This document shows, in pieces, positions 32,239 through 34,174 of a stretch of DNA of 34,174 bases. Where the stretch lies: NCBI GenBank assembly GCA_003283025.1, contig QBYC01000011.1:1-34174 (forward strand). Direction: 5' to 3'. Under the pieces are notes generated by a model, which was not told where the DNA came from, ran no database searches, and worked only from the letters and a program-made list of their open reading frames with translations. The stretch comes from Pelagibacteraceae bacterium AG-325-C03. GTDB taxonomy: Bacteria; Pseudomonadota; Alphaproteobacteria; Pelagibacterales; Pelagibacteraceae. Positions within the stretch are counted from its first letter, which is position 1, and each line of letters begins with the position of its first letter. The translations under genes and the position numbers were made by a program.

Positions 32239-32843
32239 TGGATAATGAAATTCCAGAAATTAATGAATTAATTAAGCAATTTTCTAAATTGCCTGGTTTA
32301 GGACCTAAATCTGCTAAAAGGATTATTCTTAAACTAATTAATAATAAAGATAATATGGTTAAACCCTTAGCTAAATCTTTAGCCCAAGTTTATAAAAAAG
32401 TTGTTAGATGTGTAGACTGTGGAAATTTAAAAATTATAGACAAAATTTGTATTTGCTCATCTGACAATTCTTACGATAAAATTTGTGTCGTTGAAAATCT
32501 TGCTGATATGTGGGTTATAGACTCTGCTAATATTTATAAAGGACATTATCATATTTTAGGTGGAACATTAAATTCAAATGAAAATTTTGAACAAAAAAAT
32601 CTTTTAATTGAGTCTCTTGTTAAAAGAATAAAAAAAAATAATCTCAAAGAGGTAATTATTGCAACAAGCGCTACTGTTGAGGGACAAACTACTGCTCACT
32701 ATATCGAAGATATCATTAAAAATGATAAGTTAAAAATTACAAAACTTGCTCAAGGTTTACCTGTTGGTGGAGAAATTGAACAATTAGATGACGGGACTTT
32801 GTTTTCAGCTTTTAAAAACAGATTACCTGTAACCGAAAGTTAA
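32238..32843 (+). CDS. recR: Recombination mediator protein RecR
   Basis: Works with RecO and RecF to load RecA on gapped DNA. The N-terminal helix-hairpin-helix is [16 protein letters not shown], then the Cys4 zinc finger, then the Toprim domain ([15 protein letters not shown]) with [11 protein letters not shown] and [15 protein letters not shown]. Length 201 is normal. The zinc finger is Cys58, Cys61, Cys71, Cys73: the second knuckle is Cys-Ile-Cys, not CxxC. The usual SPLxGIGP after GGxL is replaced by [11 protein letters not shown]. It overlaps ybaB by one base and the malate synthase stop by four. Confidence 0.93.
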   Translation: MDNEIPEINELIKQFSKLPGLGPKSAKRIILKLINNKDNMVKPLAKSLAQVYKKVVRCVDCGNLKIIDKICICSSDNSYDKICVVENLADMWVIDSANIYKGHYHILGGTLNSNENFEQKNLLIESLVKRIKKNNLKEVIIATSATVEGQTTAHYIEDIIKNDKLKITKLAQGLPVGGEIEQLDDGTLFSAFKNRLPVTES

Positions 32844-34174
32844 TTAGAAGCTTTTCTCTCTATTCTTTTTTGATGTAATAAAGGTTCCGTATAGCCTGAA
32901 GGCTGTGCTCTACCTTTAAAAACAAGATCACAAGCTGCTGAAAACGCTATTGACTTGTCATAGTTATCTGACATTTTTTGATAATTAGCATCATTTTTAT
33001 TTTGCTCATCAACGATTTTTGCCATTTTTTTCATAATTTCCATGACCTGATCTTTTTTACAAATTCCGTGATGCAACCAATTAGCAATATGTTGAGATGA
33101 AATTCTCAGCGTAGCTCTATCCTCCATCAAGCCAATATTATTTATATCTGGTACTTTAGAACATCCAACACCTTGGTTGATCCATCTTACAACATAACCT
33201 AAAATTCCTTGGGCATTATTCTCTAATTCTTTATTAATGCTTTCAAGCGCCCAATTAGGTCTATCTGCTTTTGGAATTTCTAAAATATCCTCTAACTTAG
33301 CTTTATTTCTATTACTAATTTTATTTTGTTCATCGAAAACATTTACTTTGTGATAGTGCATTGAATGTAAAGTTGCAGCTGTAGGCGAGGGCACCCAGGC
33401 ACAATTTGCTCCTGATTTTGGATGGCCAATTTTTTGTTCCATCATATTTGCCATTTGATCTGGCATTGCCCACATTCCTTTTCCAATTTGAGCTTTGCCA
33501 GAGAAACCGCAGTTTAATCCAATATCTACATTCCAGTTTTCGTAGGTTTCCAACCAAATTGATTTCTTCATATCACCCTTAAAAATCATTGGACCCGCCT
33601 CAAAAGATGTATGCATTTCATCTCCAGTTCTGTCTAAGAAGCCTGTATTAATGAAAACAATTCTATTTTTTACTTTTCTAATACATTCTTTTAAGTTGAC
33701 TGTAGTTCTTCTCTCTTCATCCATAATGCCAACTTTAATTGAATATTTTTTTATCCCTAAAGCCTCCTCAACTTTTCCAAAAAGCGTATTCGTGAAAGCC
33801 ACTTCCTCTGGACCATGCATTTTTGGCTTAACAATGTAAACAGAACCAGTTCTTGAATTTTTTTTGTTTTTAACATCATGGAGAGCACATAGTGAAGAAA
33901 TAAAAGCGTCCATTATTCCTTCTGGTATCTCTGAACCATCGTTCAACAGAATAGCAGGATTAGTCATTAGATGCCCCACGTTACGATTTAATAATAATGC
34001 TCTTCCATGAAGTGTAATTTTTTTTCCATCCCTAGAAATATAATTTCGATCTGGATTTAGTTTTCTAACAAATTTTTTTCCATTTTTTTCTATATTGGCC
34101 GTAAGGTCGCCCTTCATTAGACCTAGCCAATTACGATAACATCTTACTTTATCTTCATCATCTACAGCAGCAAC
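32840..34174 (-). CDS. glcB: Malate synthase G (C-terminal part; start lies outside the window)
   Basis: Condenses glyoxylate with acetyl-CoA to malate. The frame runs without a stop to the right edge (first codons read [23 protein letters not shown]), so the gene continues beyond 34174; the ATG at 34117 is internal. About 444 of an expected 720 residues are here. Key blocks: [39 protein letters not shown] with the catalytic Arg, [17 protein letters not shown] with Glu/Asp ligands, [11 protein letters not shown] and [13 protein letters not shown] carrying the catalytic Asp. In SAR11 this gene is reported to be controlled by a glycine riboswitch in its leader, which would lie outside the window. 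Confidence 0.96.
   Translation of the reverse strand, partial: VAAVDDEDKVRCYRNWLGLMKGDLTANIEKNGKKFVRKLNPDRNYISRDGKKITLHGRALLLNRNVGHLMTNPAILLNDGSEIPEGIMDAFISSLCALHDVKNKKNSRTGSVYIVKPKMHGPEEVAFTNTLFGKVEEALGIKKYSIKVGIMDEERRTTVNLKECIRKVKNRIVFINTGFLDRTGDEMHTSFEAGPMIFKGDMKKSIWLETYENWNVDIGLNCGFSGKAQIGKGMWAMPDQMANMMEQKIGHPKSGANCAWVPSPTAATLHSMHYHKVNVFDEQNKISNRNKAKLEDILEIPKADRPNWALESINKELENNAQGILGYVVRWINQGVGCSKVPDINNIGLMEDRATLRISSQHIANWLHHGICKKDQVMEIMKKMAKIVDEQNKNDANYQKMSDNYDKSIAFSAACDLVFKGRAQPSGYTEPLLHQKRIERKASN

Noticed and set aside
1-34174. Mobile elements, CRISPR arrays, tRNAs, prophage
   Set aside because: No transposase, integrase, phage or Cas-like protein, no regularly spaced repeats and no tRNA-like cloverleaf in any intergenic gap were seen.

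Overview
The window is a dense, strongly AT-rich stretch of a streamlined alphaproteobacterial chromosome. The best fit is a marine SAR11-type (Pelagibacterales) or HIMB59/AEGEAN-169-like lineage. Grounds: the alphaproteobacterial cell-cycle regulator GcrA, the alphaproteobacterial order trpF-trpB-trpA-accD-folC-trx, near-zero intergenic space, abundant AAA/AAT/TTA codons, and a gene set built around glycerol-3-phosphate uptake and malate synthase G. No insertion sequence, prophage, CRISPR array, integron or tRNA was recognised. The placement is my inference from gene content, not from a search.

Layout. Positions 1-2933 (+) hold the tail of an unrecognised gene, then rmuC, sbcB and a thioredoxin. 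Positions 2930-15294 (-) hold fourteen genes in one compact block, transcribed rnd, kdsD, lptC, lptB, aroA, cmk, rpsA, ihfB, pyrF, trpF, trpB, trpA, accD, folC; no gap exceeds 8 bases and most junctions overlap. Positions 15313-16599 (+) hold an NDUFA9-like dehydrogenase/epimerase and a small SMR-like membrane protein. Positions 16695-21780 (+) hold the glycerol-3-phosphate/glycerophosphodiester importer ugpBAEC plus a cytoplasmic ugpQ, followed by two small membrane-protein genes. Positions 22230-24849 (-) hold a compact PiT-type transporter, a MIP channel, a 75-residue membrane protein and gcrA. Positions 24986-27889 (+) hold an ABC-2 permease, argD and argF. A membrane-anchored cytochrome c (-) follows. 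Positions 28525-32843 (+) hold kdsB, pheA, the 4.5S SRP RNA, dnaX, ybaB/ebfC and recR. The window ends inside malate synthase G (-).

Functional themes: LPS assembly (kdsD, kdsB, lptB, lptC), amino-acid synthesis (aroA, pheA, trpFBA, argD, argF), fatty-acid and folate entry (accD, folC), DNA repair and replication (rmuC, sbcB, recR, dnaX), and acquisition of organic and inorganic phosphorus (ugp operon, PiT).

The most interesting signals are inside familiar genes. Tryptophan synthase looks like a co-diverged variant: the beta subunit has Asp instead of the catalytic Glu109, lost the Gln-His after it, and has Val instead of Lys167. The alpha subunit, encoded next door, has Thr instead of Asp56, the normal partner of beta Lys167, so both halves of a known inter-subunit salt bridge are missing together. 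Three unrelated Cys4 metal-binding proteins (AccD, DnaX, RecR) each have one CxxC knuckle shortened to CxC. The SMR-family protein lacks the family's essential membrane glutamate. FolC has degenerate signature motifs. Three convergent gene pairs share their stop codons in a 4-base overlap. I saw no evidence of a dedicated novel multi-gene defence or mobile system.
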